Source: Euryarchaeota archaeon UBA52
GTDB taxonomy: Archaea; Thermoplasmatota; Poseidoniia; Poseidoniales; Thalassarchaeaceae
DNA: 64,000 nucleotides
NCBI GenBank assembly: GCA_002505455.1
Contig: DAVB01000055.1
Span: 31,727-95,726, forward strand
Reading direction: 5' to 3'
A model generated the notes under the pieces. That model made no database searches. It saw nothing but the letters and a program-made list of their open reading frames with translations, and had not been told where the DNA came from. The position numbers and the translations under genes were made by a program. Positions 1 to 8,770 of the stretch are shown in pieces. The stretch's first letter is position 1, and every line of letters starts with the position of its first letter.

Positions 1-232
1 CCTGAATTGACTCTGCGAATGTAATGATATGTTCTGCTCTTTCTGGGGCGGTGACCAAGATGAGGTCTCCGGCATCTATTGCCCCTATCTCACCATCCTC
101 TGAATGGATCATTGAATTGCTCTCGACCACTACGAGAGGGGGCCATGATCCGGTGAAGGCCCACAGACCGGACAATATGATGACGACCAATGAGATCGAT
201 ATCATTGCCTCCCTGATTATGGAAGATGTCAT
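1..232 (-). CDS. Signal peptidase I, archaeal/ER type (5' part only)
   Basis: Reading the minus strand from an ATG at 232 gives 77 codons that run off the left edge. The product starts with one membrane segment (about residues 10-28, ISLVVIILSGLWAFTG) followed by VVVESNSMIHS and, 20 residues on, DAGDLILV. This is the box B (V-x-S-x-SM) and GD-x-L arrangement of S26 signal peptidases, where the Ser before Met is the nucleophile. The enzyme would cut signal peptides from exported proteins on the outer face of the membrane, of which this window encodes many. It begins 1 nt after the stop of the upstream membrane protein gene, so the two are probably co-transcribed. The catalytic His/Lys and Asp regions lie outside the window. 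Confidence 0.72.
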   Translation of the reverse strand, partial: MTSSIIREAMISISLVVIILSGLWAFTGSWPPLVVVESNSMIHSEDGEIGAIDAGDLILVTAPERAEHIITFAESIQ

Positions 233-233
233 C

Positions 234-986
234 TTAATCCACATCCTCTTCGATGGACTTGGCGGGGGTTGTCATCCACAATAACATCGTAAGTGCGAGT
301 GCGATTACCGCACTAACAGGATCAATGTGCGGCGGAGGGTGACTTTGTACCGGGTTCCCGATGATCATATCATTAAGTGAACGAGAAGAGGCGTCAAGAC
401 CACCGAATAACGATTCAAACGCTATGATCGCGAGGAAAAAGGATGTGATGGAGATTAGCGCTCTGTGTATTTCCACTTTCTCAAGAGCGCTCAGCCGAGG
501 GAGCATAACTGAGATCTTGGAACGTGGATTAGACCACCATGACATTGACTTTGTGCTATTTGTTGGGCGTTCACTCCATCTACGATTCGGTTTAATCTCA
601 AGATCACGGTAAACATCCAGTAATCTAGATCTATATCCTGCTCCAAGAGCCTCCGCCGCATCCTCAGCCTCTTTCCTACGCCTGATTACTTCAGTCCTGG
701 AATCCAATGCACAGATCTCTTCGAACGTGTCTCTCAATGAGAGGTAGGCGAAAAACTCAGGGAGCAGAAAGAAGCATCCTGTTCCACCGATGATGAGGCA
801 CATCCAACTGAACGGAACCAATGATGATGTTGCTGGGTCAGTGGCCCCTCCCAGCATCAGGAATAGAAGACCCCAGCCCGTAGCACCCGCAAATAAGATC
901 GATGTGTAGGCTGTAACGGGGTAGTGTATGTCAGGATTGGCCCTCCACCATCTTCGGATCCTCTGCGTCGGCGATAGTCGGGCCAC
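234..986 (-). CDS. Four-pass membrane protein of unknown function
   Basis: A 250-residue protein that I do not recognise. Hydrophobic segments lie near residues 25-47, 58-82, 174-193 and 222-241. Between the second and third is a basic, charged cytosolic-looking stretch (RRRKEAEDAAEALG and on to about 170). The start is a GTG at 986, only 89 nt from the ATG of the divergent helicase gene. Its stop is 1 nt before the signal peptidase ATG, which suggests an operon and possibly a role near protein export, but nothing in the sequence shows that directly. Confidence 0.6.
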   Translation of the reverse strand: MARLSPTQRIRRWWRANPDIHYPVTAYTSILFAGATGWGLLFLMLGGATDPATSSLVPFSWMCLIIGGTGCFFLLPEFFAYLSLRDTFEEICALDSRTEVIRRRKEAEDAAEALGAGYRSRLLDVYRDLEIKPNRRWSERPTNSTKSMSWWSNPRSKISVMLPRLSALEKVEIHRALISITSFFLAIIAFESLFGGLDASSRSLNDMIIGNPVQSHPPPHIDPVSAVIALALTMLLWMTTPAKSIEEDVD

Positions 987-1075
987 GTCAATGGGCAGAG
1001 CGATTGGGATTAGGGCCTTCCGGGGTTTCGAGTCTGACGAAGAGGGCTTTTTTGCCTAGTCTCCAGCGACTGGGC

Positions 1076-4057
1076 ATGGGAGGCAGGGGCATCGGGCTCG
1101 AACCTCGAGTGTCAGCCCTACTTCGAGGGCTGGATTGGGATCCGACTCCGATTCAGAGAGAGGGCGAGGGAGTCCTGCTCTCGGGCAAAGATGCTCTGCT
1201 AGTGGCTCCCACCGGCAGCGGGAAGACGGAGGCTGCGGTGATACCTCTCGTTTCCAGAACCCTGGAGCATGACTGGGAGCCTCTATCCATACTCTACATA
1301 ACACCCCTAAGGGCGCTGAACAGAGACATGGATCAGCGACTTGGTCCGTTCCTCGAACCTCTGGGGCTCGACGTTTCATTGAGGCATGGCGATACGAGTA
1401 AATCAGAACGCGCCAGACAATCTAAGAATCCACCGCATTTGCTGATCACGACTCCTGAAACTGCTCAAATTATGCTGCTTGGTTCAAGGTTACGCAAACA
1501 TCTTGCGAAGGTTCGTGCGATAGTTATCGACGAAGTTCACAATTTAGCCGGATCCGAGCGTGGTTCGCAACTTCTCGTTGGGATTGAGAGAATTCGTGCA
1601 TTGGCAAGAAGGGACGTCCAAATTGTAGGGCTATCAGCGACAATAGGAAACCCGGAGGAAGTAGCAAAATGGTTCTCGAAAGATGCTGTTGTTGTCAGGG
1701 GGCCGTCCCCGAGGACTACTGAGGTACGCGTGCATGTTGAGCAATCAACGCCTGAGGATGAGGCGTTGGCTGTACCTTGGAATGTATCTCCGAGGGCGAT
1801 ATCCTCCCTGAGGAGGCTGTCTCGTCTTATCGGAGAGTCGTCTCCGGCTCTTGTCTTCGTAAACTCAAGATCGAATTCGGAGACAGTTGCACAGAGGATG
1901 CTCAAGATTGCTCCCGAAGTCGAAATCGGGGTCCATCATGGCAGTCTCGCAGCAGATTCCAGGAAAGAAGTCGAGGGCGCATTGAAAGAAGGACGGATTG
2001 ATGCCATGATCTGTACATCAAGTCTCGAGCTTGGGATAGACGTTGGTTCGATACGTGCTGTTCATCAGTTACAATCCCCGAGGAGCGTCGACAGCTTACT
2101 ACAACGAATTGGAAGGTCCGACCACAGGGTTGGAGGGACTGGTAGGGGTGAGGTTCTCGTATGGGAAGATGATGATGTTGCAGAATCAGCAGTCATAGCC
2201 AGGAGAGCCCTGGAAGGAGAGATTCCAGATGTAGAATGGCGTACTGACCCAGCGATAGTTGCTGCTAACCAGCTTATGCAGATGGCAATGCAAGAAAGTG
2301 TCGTATCAATCGAGGAGGCGCATGCAATACTGACTTCTGCATCGATATTCCAAAAATGGGACCTTCAAGATACTCTTGATACTCTGAGAGTATTGGACAA
2401 TCGGTGGCTTCTGAAATTATTCAATGATCCTGCAGAGTCAGACATCATTTCCTGGAGCCCGAAGATATGGGAAGCAGTTTCTTCAGGTCTTGAAGATGAA
2501 TCGATACCGAGCACTAGGCCCTCATCATCCGATACAGAACCCGCAGAGATTGAGAAATGGAAGAAAATCATGATTCCGAGGCTTCCAAAGAAGATTTCCA
2601 AGGGCTGGTTCCAACCAGCTGGGAAGCTAATGTCGACAAGGACTCAGCATTACTCGATGATTCCTGATGAGTCGTTATACAGAATACGTGATGTTGTAAG
2701 CAGGAGGGTTCTGGGGACAGTGGACGAGTCATTCGTTCTATCTCTTAGCTCCGATGGGAGCGAGGATGGGGGCGGGAGACCCAGAACATTCGTCATGGCT
2801 GGCAGAACTTGGCAGATTATCGATGCAGACCCTGAGCAAAATGAGCTTACTGTTGCTCCTATCTCGGAGATTGGCAACGCGCCGGTATGGTCCGGAGAGT
2901 TGCCGCCAGTACCAAGAGAAGTTGCTGAAGAGGTGGGTCAGCTCAGAAGGAGCATCGCTGAAATGACCGGTTCTTTAGAAGAGCGGGGTAGCATCATCCC
3001 CTTCGATAGATACCCTCTCTCAAATGAGGCTGCTTCGGGTTACATACAGTCTGTAATGGATCATCTTGACTCCACAGGACACATCCCGGACGACCTCAAG
3101 CTAACTCTCGAGGTTAGAGAGCACGCGATCGTATTGAATTGCTGTAGAGGTTCCAAGATCAATGAGACTCTGGCGCATTTCATCCAAGCGATGGGGTCGG
3201 CACTCGGAGGGTCCACAGGAATGGCTGTGGTTGATCCCTACCGGATATCATTCAAGATACCTAAAGTGGATGCAGGTCATATCGAAGAATGGTTGAGGGG
3301 GACCTCTCCGTCTGCTCTTGAAGCGATTCTAAGGATGACTATCCCGAACGGTAGAGCGATTAGGGCCAGATTCGTACAGGTCGCTCGGAGATTTGGGGTA
3401 TTGAGAAAAGATGTTGACCCCAGAAGGGTGAATATCGAAGGCATGATGAAGCGATATTCAGGCACGCCAGTAGTTGAGGAAACTCTGTCCAAATTGTTCT
3501 ATGAGAGAATGGACATAGAAGGGACAATGGATCTAATTTCAGATATACAGGATGGTCGTGTTTCTGTTGTTGTTACAGGGCCGGGCCCCCTTGGCCAGTC
3601 CCCTCGTTCTGAGCGAGACATGTTACTCCCCGCCTGGAGCGATAAGGATCTGCGCGAACGTCTCGAAACGAGGCTTCTTTCAGAGCGATGTGTCCTGATA
3701 TGCATCAACTGCTCATCCATCGAGAGGAAACGTGTCGGACGTCTTGAGAATGGGATGGATGATTGTTCGGTGTGTGGTGGCGGAATGAGGTGTTGCGCCC
3801 CAGAAAGATTGGAAAGTATGCTGTCTGGATGGGTCTCCAGTCGAGATCCTAAAGATCGCGGCCGGGTTCAGAAAAACGCCGAATTGCTGCGCAATCATGG
3901 ATTCGAGGCGATCATGTGCCTCATGGCCAGAGGGGTGGGGGAGGAAACTGCCACGCGTATTCTAAGATCGCATGCTGGCAAAACCCGTACTGAACTTTTG
4001 AGATCGATTCACAACGCTGAGATCGAATACGCTCGTACCAGACGATACTGGTCTTGA
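1076..4057 (+). CDS. lhr: Lhr-type large DEAD/DEAH superfamily 2 helicase
   Basis: ATP-dependent nucleic-acid helicase of the Lhr group. Counting from the ATG at 1076, the Walker A motif APTGSGKT is at residues 44-51, DEVH (motif II) at 152-155 and SAT (motif III) at 187-189. The second RecA domain carries the motif VHHGSL...TSSLELGIDVG and QRIGRSDH (motifs V and VI). The long C-terminal part is as expected for Lhr proteins, which act in DNA repair. Near the C-terminus are clustered cysteines (CINCSS about 40 residues before the final helix, then CSVC and CC), a probable zinc-binding module. The frame is open up to a TTG at 1004, so 24 more residues are possible. I prefer the ATG because family similarity begins shortly after it and the divergent gene starts at 986. 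Confidence 0.9.
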   Translation: MGGRGIGLEPRVSALLRGLDWDPTPIQREGEGVLLSGKDALLVAPTGSGKTEAAVIPLVSRTLEHDWEPLSILYITPLRALNRDMDQRLGPFLEPLGLDVSLRHGDTSKSERARQSKNPPHLLITTPETAQIMLLGSRLRKHLAKVRAIVIDEVHNLAGSERGSQLLVGIERIRALARRDVQIVGLSATIGNPEEVAKWFSKDAVVVRGPSPRTTEVRVHVEQSTPEDEALAVPWNVSPRAISSLRRLSRLIGESSPALVFVNSRSNSETVAQRMLKIAPEVEIGVHHGSLAADSRKEVEGALKEGRIDAMICTSSLELGIDVGSIRAVHQLQSPRSVDSLLQRIGRSDHRVGGTGRGEVLVWEDDDVAESAVIARRALEGEIPDVEWRTDPAIVAANQLMQMAMQESVVSIEEAHAILTSASIFQKWDLQDTLDTLRVLDNRWLLKLFNDPAESDIISWSPKIWEAVSSGLEDESIPSTRPSSSDTEPAEIEKWKKIMIPRLPKKISKGWFQPAGKLMSTRTQHYSMIPDESLYRIRDVVSRRVLGTVDESFVLSLSSDGSEDGGGRPRTFVMAGRTWQIIDADPEQNELTVAPISEIGNAPVWSGELPPVPREVAEEVGQLRRSIAEMTGSLEERGSIIPFDRYPLSNEAASGYIQSVMDHLDSTGHIPDDLKLTLEVREHAIVLNCCRGSKINETLAHFIQAMGSALGGSTGMAVVDPYRISFKIPKVDAGHIEEWLRGTSPSALEAILRMTIPNGRAIRARFVQVARRFGVLRKDVDPRRVNIEGMMKRYSGTPVVEETLSKLFYERMDIEGTMDLISDIQDGRVSVVVTGPGPLGQSPRSERDMLLPAWSDKDLRERLETRLLSERCVLICINCSSIERKRVGRLENGMDDCSVCGGGMRCCAPERLESMLSGWVSSRDPKDRGRVQKNAELLRNHGFEAIMCLMARGVGEETATRILRSHAGKTRTELLRSIHNAEIEYARTRRYWS

Positions 4058-4078
4058 CGCAATCGCTATCCGGTTGAT

Positions 4079-4636
4079 ATGGGTCCGAGGAGCATGTTGA
4101 TTGGCCTCACAGGAAGGAATGCGTCTGGCAAGACCACTGTGGTTGAATGGTTCTCTGAACGTGGATTTGTATCTGAATCATGCTCAGATTCGATTAGAAC
4201 GTGGTTGGCGGAAAGGGGTGTAGAGGCAACCAGGGAGAATCTCATCGAGGGCGGAAGAGAACTTCGTAGGCAAGGTGGCGGAGGCATTCTGGCTGAAATG
4301 CTTCTTGAGCGTCTCAACGGGAGAGATGCCGTCATCGATTCAATACGTACTCCGGCTGAGGTGGACGCCCTCCGTAAGAGAGAGGACTTCGTATTGATCG
4401 AGGTTGTAGCCGATCCGAGAATACGATGGGCTAGAGCGGCGGCTAGATCGAGACCCGGCGATCCCTCCAGTGAAGCGGAGTTCATGGAGTCGGAAGAAAG
4501 AGAGTTGGAAGCCACCGACCATGCCGGTCAAGCCCTCATTGCAACCGCGGCTATGGCTGATTTCAAAATCGAGAATGATGGAGATTTAGGGGCTTTGGGG
4601 AGCAGATTGAATCAGATCATGTCCGATATCTCATGA
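4079..4636 (+). CDS. UPF0200-like P-loop nucleotide kinase
   Basis: A 185-residue protein with the P-loop GLTGRNASGKTT at about residues 8-19 and a following helix rich in Arg/Glu. The layout resembles archaeal UPF0200 and dephospho-CoA kinase-like proteins, which phosphorylate a small substrate using ATP. The segment VIDSIRTPAEVDALR and the later VVADPRIRWARAAARSRPGD correspond to the core and lid of such kinases. The substrate cannot be read from sequence. It begins 21 nt after the helicase stop, on the same strand, and its last 6 nt overlap the convergent dCMP deaminase gene. An internal ATG at 4094 is an alternative start. Confidence 0.7.
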   Translation: MGPRSMLIGLTGRNASGKTTVVEWFSERGFVSESCSDSIRTWLAERGVEATRENLIEGGRELRRQGGGGILAEMLLERLNGRDAVIDSIRTPAEVDALRKREDFVLIEVVADPRIRWARAAARSRPGDPSSEAEFMESEERELEATDHAGQALIATAAMADFKIENDGDLGALGSRLNQIMSDIS

Positions 4637-5074
4637 TTGAGCGGTTCTGATAGCCACCCCAGACTCTCGCAATAAAGCCATGGAACGCTCGAAATCTTCC
4701 TTCCAACGGCCTGGAATCTCAAGACCGGCGGGGATGACGACTTCGGATACGCCAGCTTGAATTAGGCTCCTTGCGCATCGGGTACATGGAGGCCAAGTCA
4801 CATAGGCAGTACACCCCTTAAGAGCGAGGCCGATCCTTGCTGCATGCATGATCGCATTCTCTTCAGCGTGGCATATCAGCGGATACTTGAGTTCCCTGTC
4901 CGATAATCTCTCGTCCGTGTCAGCGATACCACGCGGAAACCCATTGAAGCCAGTCGATCTGATCTCTCTGTCTGGACCGACCACGACGCATCCGACCTTG
5001 GTCGAAGGGTCCTTGCTCCAGTTCGCTATATGGGTTGCAAGACTTAGGAAACGTCCGTCCCACTTCTCACTCAT
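4631..5074 (-). CDS. dCMP/cytidine-type deaminase
   Basis: A 147-residue zinc deaminase of the cytidine/deoxycytidylate family. The catalytic HAE motif is at residues 69-71 and the two zinc cysteines are in PPCTRC (C97 and C100). The length and the STKVGCVVV...GFNGFPRG region match dCMP deaminases, which make dUMP for thymidylate synthesis. It follows folC on the same strand with a 23-nt gap, so nucleotide and folate functions may be co-expressed. Deamination of dCMP rather than another cytosine nucleotide is inferred from overall similarity. Confidence 0.85.
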   Translation of the reverse strand: MSEKWDGRFLSLATHIANWSKDPSTKVGCVVVGPDREIRSTGFNGFPRGIADTDERLSDRELKYPLICHAEENAIMHAARIGLALKGCTAYVTWPPCTRCARSLIQAGVSEVVIPAGLEIPGRWKEDFERSMALLRESGVAIRTAQS

Positions 5075-5097
5075 ACCCCTGCCTCATGCTGTCTTAG

Positions 5098-6348
5098 TCA
5101 AGAGGGTTGCCGAGGAGGGTGCACCAACAAGGCATCGGATAGATCGTGTTTCAGAGGGTTTAGCACGGACAGCACATCCCCGACCAAATGTATGCTGCCC
5201 ATGACAAGAAGTTCCGCATTTTGATCAGATGCGCGTTGGAAGGCCTCTTCGAATGCTGAAAGGACATCATTCGAAAATGAGTGATTTATCACCGATCCGA
5301 AGATGTCTCCAATCTTTTGTGCAGAATGCGGGGGCAGTCTGCCATGCTCAGGTTCTGTGATGACTGCATGAATGATCATTCTTGATGTCTCATCATCTAT
5401 CAAAGGTGCTAGAATCCCATCTAGATCATCCTTCTGTGTGAATCCGATCATAATCACAGCATCTCGATCCAGGCGAGAGGCCTCGTCACTGATTCCTTCC
5501 AAGTTGTGCGCTGCGCTCAGCCTCACAGCGACATTACCGGACATATGCACAGTTCCATCCCTTCCTGGCCATCTGATATCCATTGGATCTTTTTTCCACC
5601 CCATGTGATGTCCGATCTTGGAAGCCATGTTGTACCATTTTTCCCAAGGTTTGTCAGTTGAATTGTCCCTATGCAGGAGGAAATCATGACCGGTCAATCG
5701 GCGTACTTGTGATTCGATCTCCTCGTTGTCTGGATCGAACATCATGAGTGGAACTCCTGGACGATAGATTCCCGCTTTCTCCCTTGCAACGTCGACGAGT
5801 GTGGGGCCGAGAATGTCTAGATGGTCCTCCGAGATGGTTGTGATGGCGCAAAAATCAGCATTAACGCACCGAGTGGCATCGAGTCTGCCCCCCAATCCGG
5901 TCTCAATTATAGCCCTGCCAACTCCTGCTCTCATGAAAGAAAGTAGGGCGACTAGGAACGTCTTCTCATAGTACGTTACCTGAATGGAAGGCGTCTCCTC
6001 GCTTGCCTTCCTGACAAGAGCTAGGCACTCATCGAACTCTTTCTCATCGATCGGCCTTCCATCGATCCTAGCACGCTCTTCGACGTTCACCAGATGGGGC
6101 GAGGTGAACAGTCCGACTAAATTCCCAGAAGCAGCGGCTCTGGCAGCGAGATGTGCGCAGAGAGAGCCCTTGCCATTGGTTCCAGCTACATGGACCGATG
6201 GAAACGCGTCTTGGGGATTCGACAAACGTGCAAGCATCTGTCTGACATGAGTTAGCCCGAGCCTCATGCGCCGGCGCCCGGGGACGGGAGCGAGCCATGC
6301 TCGAAGGTCTTCGTGAGTCCAGTGCGCCATGCATCGGGGACAAGCCAT
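5098..6348 (-). CDS. folC: Folylpolyglutamate/dihydrofolate synthase (FolC)
   Basis: A 416-residue Mur-ligase family enzyme that adds glutamate to folates, and in some organisms to dihydropteroate. The ATP-binding loop GTNGKGS is at residues 56-62, followed by FTSPHL and RARIDG, hallmarks of FolC. Further in, IIETGLGGRLDATR and ISEDHLDILGPT are the central domain motifs with the Mg2+/carbamylated-Lys region (AREKAGI). The C-terminal domain includes MGSIHLVGDVL. A start at the internal ATG at 6330 (MAHWTHED) is equally possible. It diverges from the presenilin-like protease gene, with about 30 nt between the two starts. Confidence 0.9.
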   Translation of the reverse strand: MACPRCMAHWTHEDLRAWLAPVPGRRRMRLGLTHVRQMLARLSNPQDAFPSVHVAGTNGKGSLCAHLAARAAASGNLVGLFTSPHLVNVEERARIDGRPIDEKEFDECLALVRKASEETPSIQVTYYEKTFLVALLSFMRAGVGRAIIETGLGGRLDATRCVNADFCAITTISEDHLDILGPTLVDVAREKAGIYRPGVPLMMFDPDNEEIESQVRRLTGHDFLLHRDNSTDKPWEKWYNMASKIGHHMGWKKDPMDIRWPGRDGTVHMSGNVAVRLSAAHNLEGISDEASRLDRDAVIMIGFTQKDDLDGILAPLIDDETSRMIIHAVITEPEHGRLPPHSAQKIGDIFGSVINHSFSNDVLSAFEEAFQRASDQNAELLVMGSIHLVGDVLSVLNPLKHDLSDALLVHPPRQPS

Positions 6349-6379
6349 CTTGATATGAGCCTAGGCGGTGAGAGGGGGT

Positions 6380-7438
6380 ATGTCCGACGGCAATCACAGG
6401 CCCATGGCGTGGTCATCGATGCTTGGGATGGCTGGTATGTTCATCTTCACAATAGCCATCGGAATTTTCATTCAACCCGCATGGAATTTCGAAGATGCGA
6501 AGGCTTTCGGTGAAGAGGGATCCACTGAAAGTGTGAACATACTTCTCTATTTGATGATGATTTTCTTATTCACTGCGCTTGTAATTTGGCTAGCCAGGAA
6601 GGGGCGTCAAGTGTTGATCAAAGCATTCGTTCTTTTTGCACTTTGGGTATCGATGATCTATGCGACCTTTCCACTTTTGGTCTTGGGATTCGTGATGATA
6701 GGCACTCAGATGCCTGATGTGGTATTTTTCCAATCTCTTGATGCGGCATTTTACCTATCTCTGATCATTAGTCTGATTGCGATAGTCGGGCTCTACAGAT
6801 ATCCTGAGTGGTGGGTTGTGAATGGAGTGGGCATGATTGTTGGTTCAGGGGTGATTGTCATGATGGGGATCAGCTTCGTCCCGGTGCTGGTGTGCATATT
6901 CATGATCGCTGCGGCCATTTATGACTACTGGGCGGTGCATCGCTCCAAACACATGCTCGAGCTGGCTGATACGATGATTGACCTCAAACTCCCAGTCGTT
7001 CTCGTTGCTCCCAAGGACGCCAGTTACAGCTTCAGAAGCGAGCGGGGGGGCATACGCAGCTCAGAGCCGATTGCAGGGGATTCCTCAGTTCGACTGGAAG
7101 AAGGGGTATCGAAGAAAGGGAGGGATGCGCTTTTCATGGGCCTGGGTGACGTGATCTTCCCGGGCATGCTTGTCATCTCAAGCCTAACCTACATGCCTGA
7201 GCTTGGAGGTGAAGTGTACAATCCGTATGGCCCGATGTATCTCAGCCAGATATTGGTGGCTTTGGGCACTCTCGTGGGAGGGCTGTTCGGATATGTGGCT
7301 CTGATGAGGTTCGTTGCAAAGGGGAATGCTCAGCCGGGATTGCCTCTTCTCAATGGAGGGGCGATTCTAGGGTACATCATCACTGGAATTATTGTTGTCG
7401 GCCCTGCTGCTCTTTGGCAGGACATATCGTTCCTGTGA
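6380..7438 (+). CDS. Presenilin/signal-peptide-peptidase-like intramembrane aspartyl protease
   Basis: A polytopic membrane protein of about 352 residues with roughly nine hydrophobic segments. Two catalytic aspartates are in the expected settings: Tyr-Asp of YDYWAVHRSKHML (codon at 6923) and GLGD (Asp codon at 7148). A third segment, PGLPLLNGGAILGY (Pro codon at 7343), stands where the PAL motif of presenilins and signal peptide peptidases is found. A charged hydrophilic loop separates the two aspartates. Such enzymes cut single-pass segments such as leftover signal peptides. The ATG at 6380 is preceded by GAGGGGGT, a good ribosome-binding site; a GTG at 6368 is in frame but less likely. Confidence 0.85.
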   Translation: MSDGNHRPMAWSSMLGMAGMFIFTIAIGIFIQPAWNFEDAKAFGEEGSTESVNILLYLMMIFLFTALVIWLARKGRQVLIKAFVLFALWVSMIYATFPLLVLGFVMIGTQMPDVVFFQSLDAAFYLSLIISLIAIVGLYRYPEWWVVNGVGMIVGSGVIVMMGISFVPVLVCIFMIAAAIYDYWAVHRSKHMLELADTMIDLKLPVVLVAPKDASYSFRSERGGIRSSEPIAGDSSVRLEEGVSKKGRDALFMGLGDVIFPGMLVISSLTYMPELGGEVYNPYGPMYLSQILVALGTLVGGLFGYVALMRFVAKGNAQPGLPLLNGGAILGYIITGIIVVGPAALWQDISFL

Positions 7439-7492
7439 GTGCTGGAAGCCGAATCCCTCAAGTGGCCCATGGATGACCACTGATTGAGGCTG

Positions 7493-8770
7493 ATGCTAGA
7501 TATACAGATCTTCCGCGATAATCCGGCCAGCATCCGTGCTGACTTTTCGAAGAGGGGGATCGATGACGCTCTGATCGATGAGGTGGTACGTCTAGACGAA
7601 ACCTGGAGGCAGATTAGATACGAAGTTGACCAGCTTCGGAAGAAGAAGAATTCAGCAGCAAGGGGCATTGCTTCAGCGAAGAAATCCGGCGACGAAGACG
7701 AGTTCGGGCGTATCATGGACGAGGTGTCCAATCTCGGAGAGATGATCGAGAATTTGGAGTCGGATGCCAGGAAAATGGTCGAAGAACGCGATGGCATCAG
7801 AATGCGTATCCCCAATATCCTGCATCCTGATGTCCCAATCGGAAAAGACGATCAGAAGAACGTGGAGATTAGCAGGCACGGGTCGGAGAGAGTTTTCAGC
7901 TTCAAACCTAGAACCCATAACGAGATCATCGAGAAGAACGGATGGGTTGATCTCGCTCGGGGGGCCAAGGTTGCAGGATCTCGCCAGTACTTCCTGATTG
8001 GCGACCTGGCCAGGCTCGAGATGGCGCTCCAGCACTATGCGTCTGACTTCCTCATAGAAAGGGCATACACGCTTGTGCAACCGCCGCTCATGATGAATAG
8101 GGCTGCATACGAGGGAGTGACTGATCTCTCCGACTTCGAGACGGTCATGTATGGGATAGAGCCTGATGGGTACCACCTCATAGCCACGAGCGAGCATCCA
8201 CTCACCGCGATGAGGATGGGTGAGATAATCGAGCCTTCTGAGCTTCCCATACGAATGGTTGGTACCAGCCCCTGTTTCCGGAGAGAGGTCGGGGCGCACG
8301 GACTTTCAGACAGAGGGATATGGCGAGTTCATCAATTCACCAAAGTCGAGCAAATTGTCATCTGCAGGCCTGAGGATTCTTGGGCCATGCATGAGGAGTT
8401 GCTTTCCAATGCGAAGGATCTCTGGGACAGCCTCGGACTCCACTACAGGGTTGTTGACATCTGCACGGGAGACATGGGGACTGTTGCCTCAAGGAAGTAT
8501 GATTTGGAAGCATGGTTGCCCGGAGCGGGTGCTTTCAAGGAGGTTGTCTCATGCTCTAACTGCACGGACTACCAGGCGAATAGACTTAGGATGCGCTACC
8601 GTACAAGCAAGGGGAATGAGGCGGTGCATACGCTCAATTCCACCGCTGTTGCGACGAGCAGGGCCCTAGTGGCGATAATGGAGCAATATCAGACAGAGAA
8701 TGGGGGGGTTGCGATTCCGGAGGTACTCCAACCGCTCATGGGTGGTCGAACTCACCTCGAACGAATTTGA
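7493..8770 (+). CDS. serS: Seryl-tRNA synthetase
   Basis: Class II aminoacyl-tRNA synthetase that charges tRNA-Ser. The N-terminal 110 residues form the charged coiled-coil arm (long run of Lys, Glu and Arg). The catalytic core shows TSEHPLTAM, motif 2 as SPCFRREVGAHG and motif 3 as MGGRTHLERI at the end. This is the common bacterial/eukaryal-type SerRS rather than the rare methanogen type. The chosen ATG at 7493 gives the typical start MLDIQIFRDNP and is preceded by GAGGCTG; an upstream TTG at 7484 is in frame. Its last 35 nt overlap the convergent BNR-repeat gene. Confidence 0.95.
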   Translation: MLDIQIFRDNPASIRADFSKRGIDDALIDEVVRLDETWRQIRYEVDQLRKKKNSAARGIASAKKSGDEDEFGRIMDEVSNLGEMIENLESDARKMVEERDGIRMRIPNILHPDVPIGKDDQKNVEISRHGSERVFSFKPRTHNEIIEKNGWVDLARGAKVAGSRQYFLIGDLARLEMALQHYASDFLIERAYTLVQPPLMMNRAAYEGVTDLSDFETVMYGIEPDGYHLIATSEHPLTAMRMGEIIEPSELPIRMVGTSPCFRREVGAHGLSDRGIWRVHQFTKVEQIVICRPEDSWAMHEELLSNAKDLWDSLGLHYRVVDICTGDMGTVASRKYDLEAWLPGAGAFKEVVSCSNCTDYQANRLRMRYRTSKGNEAVHTLNSTAVATSRALVAIMEQYQTENGGVAIPEVLQPLMGGRTHLERI

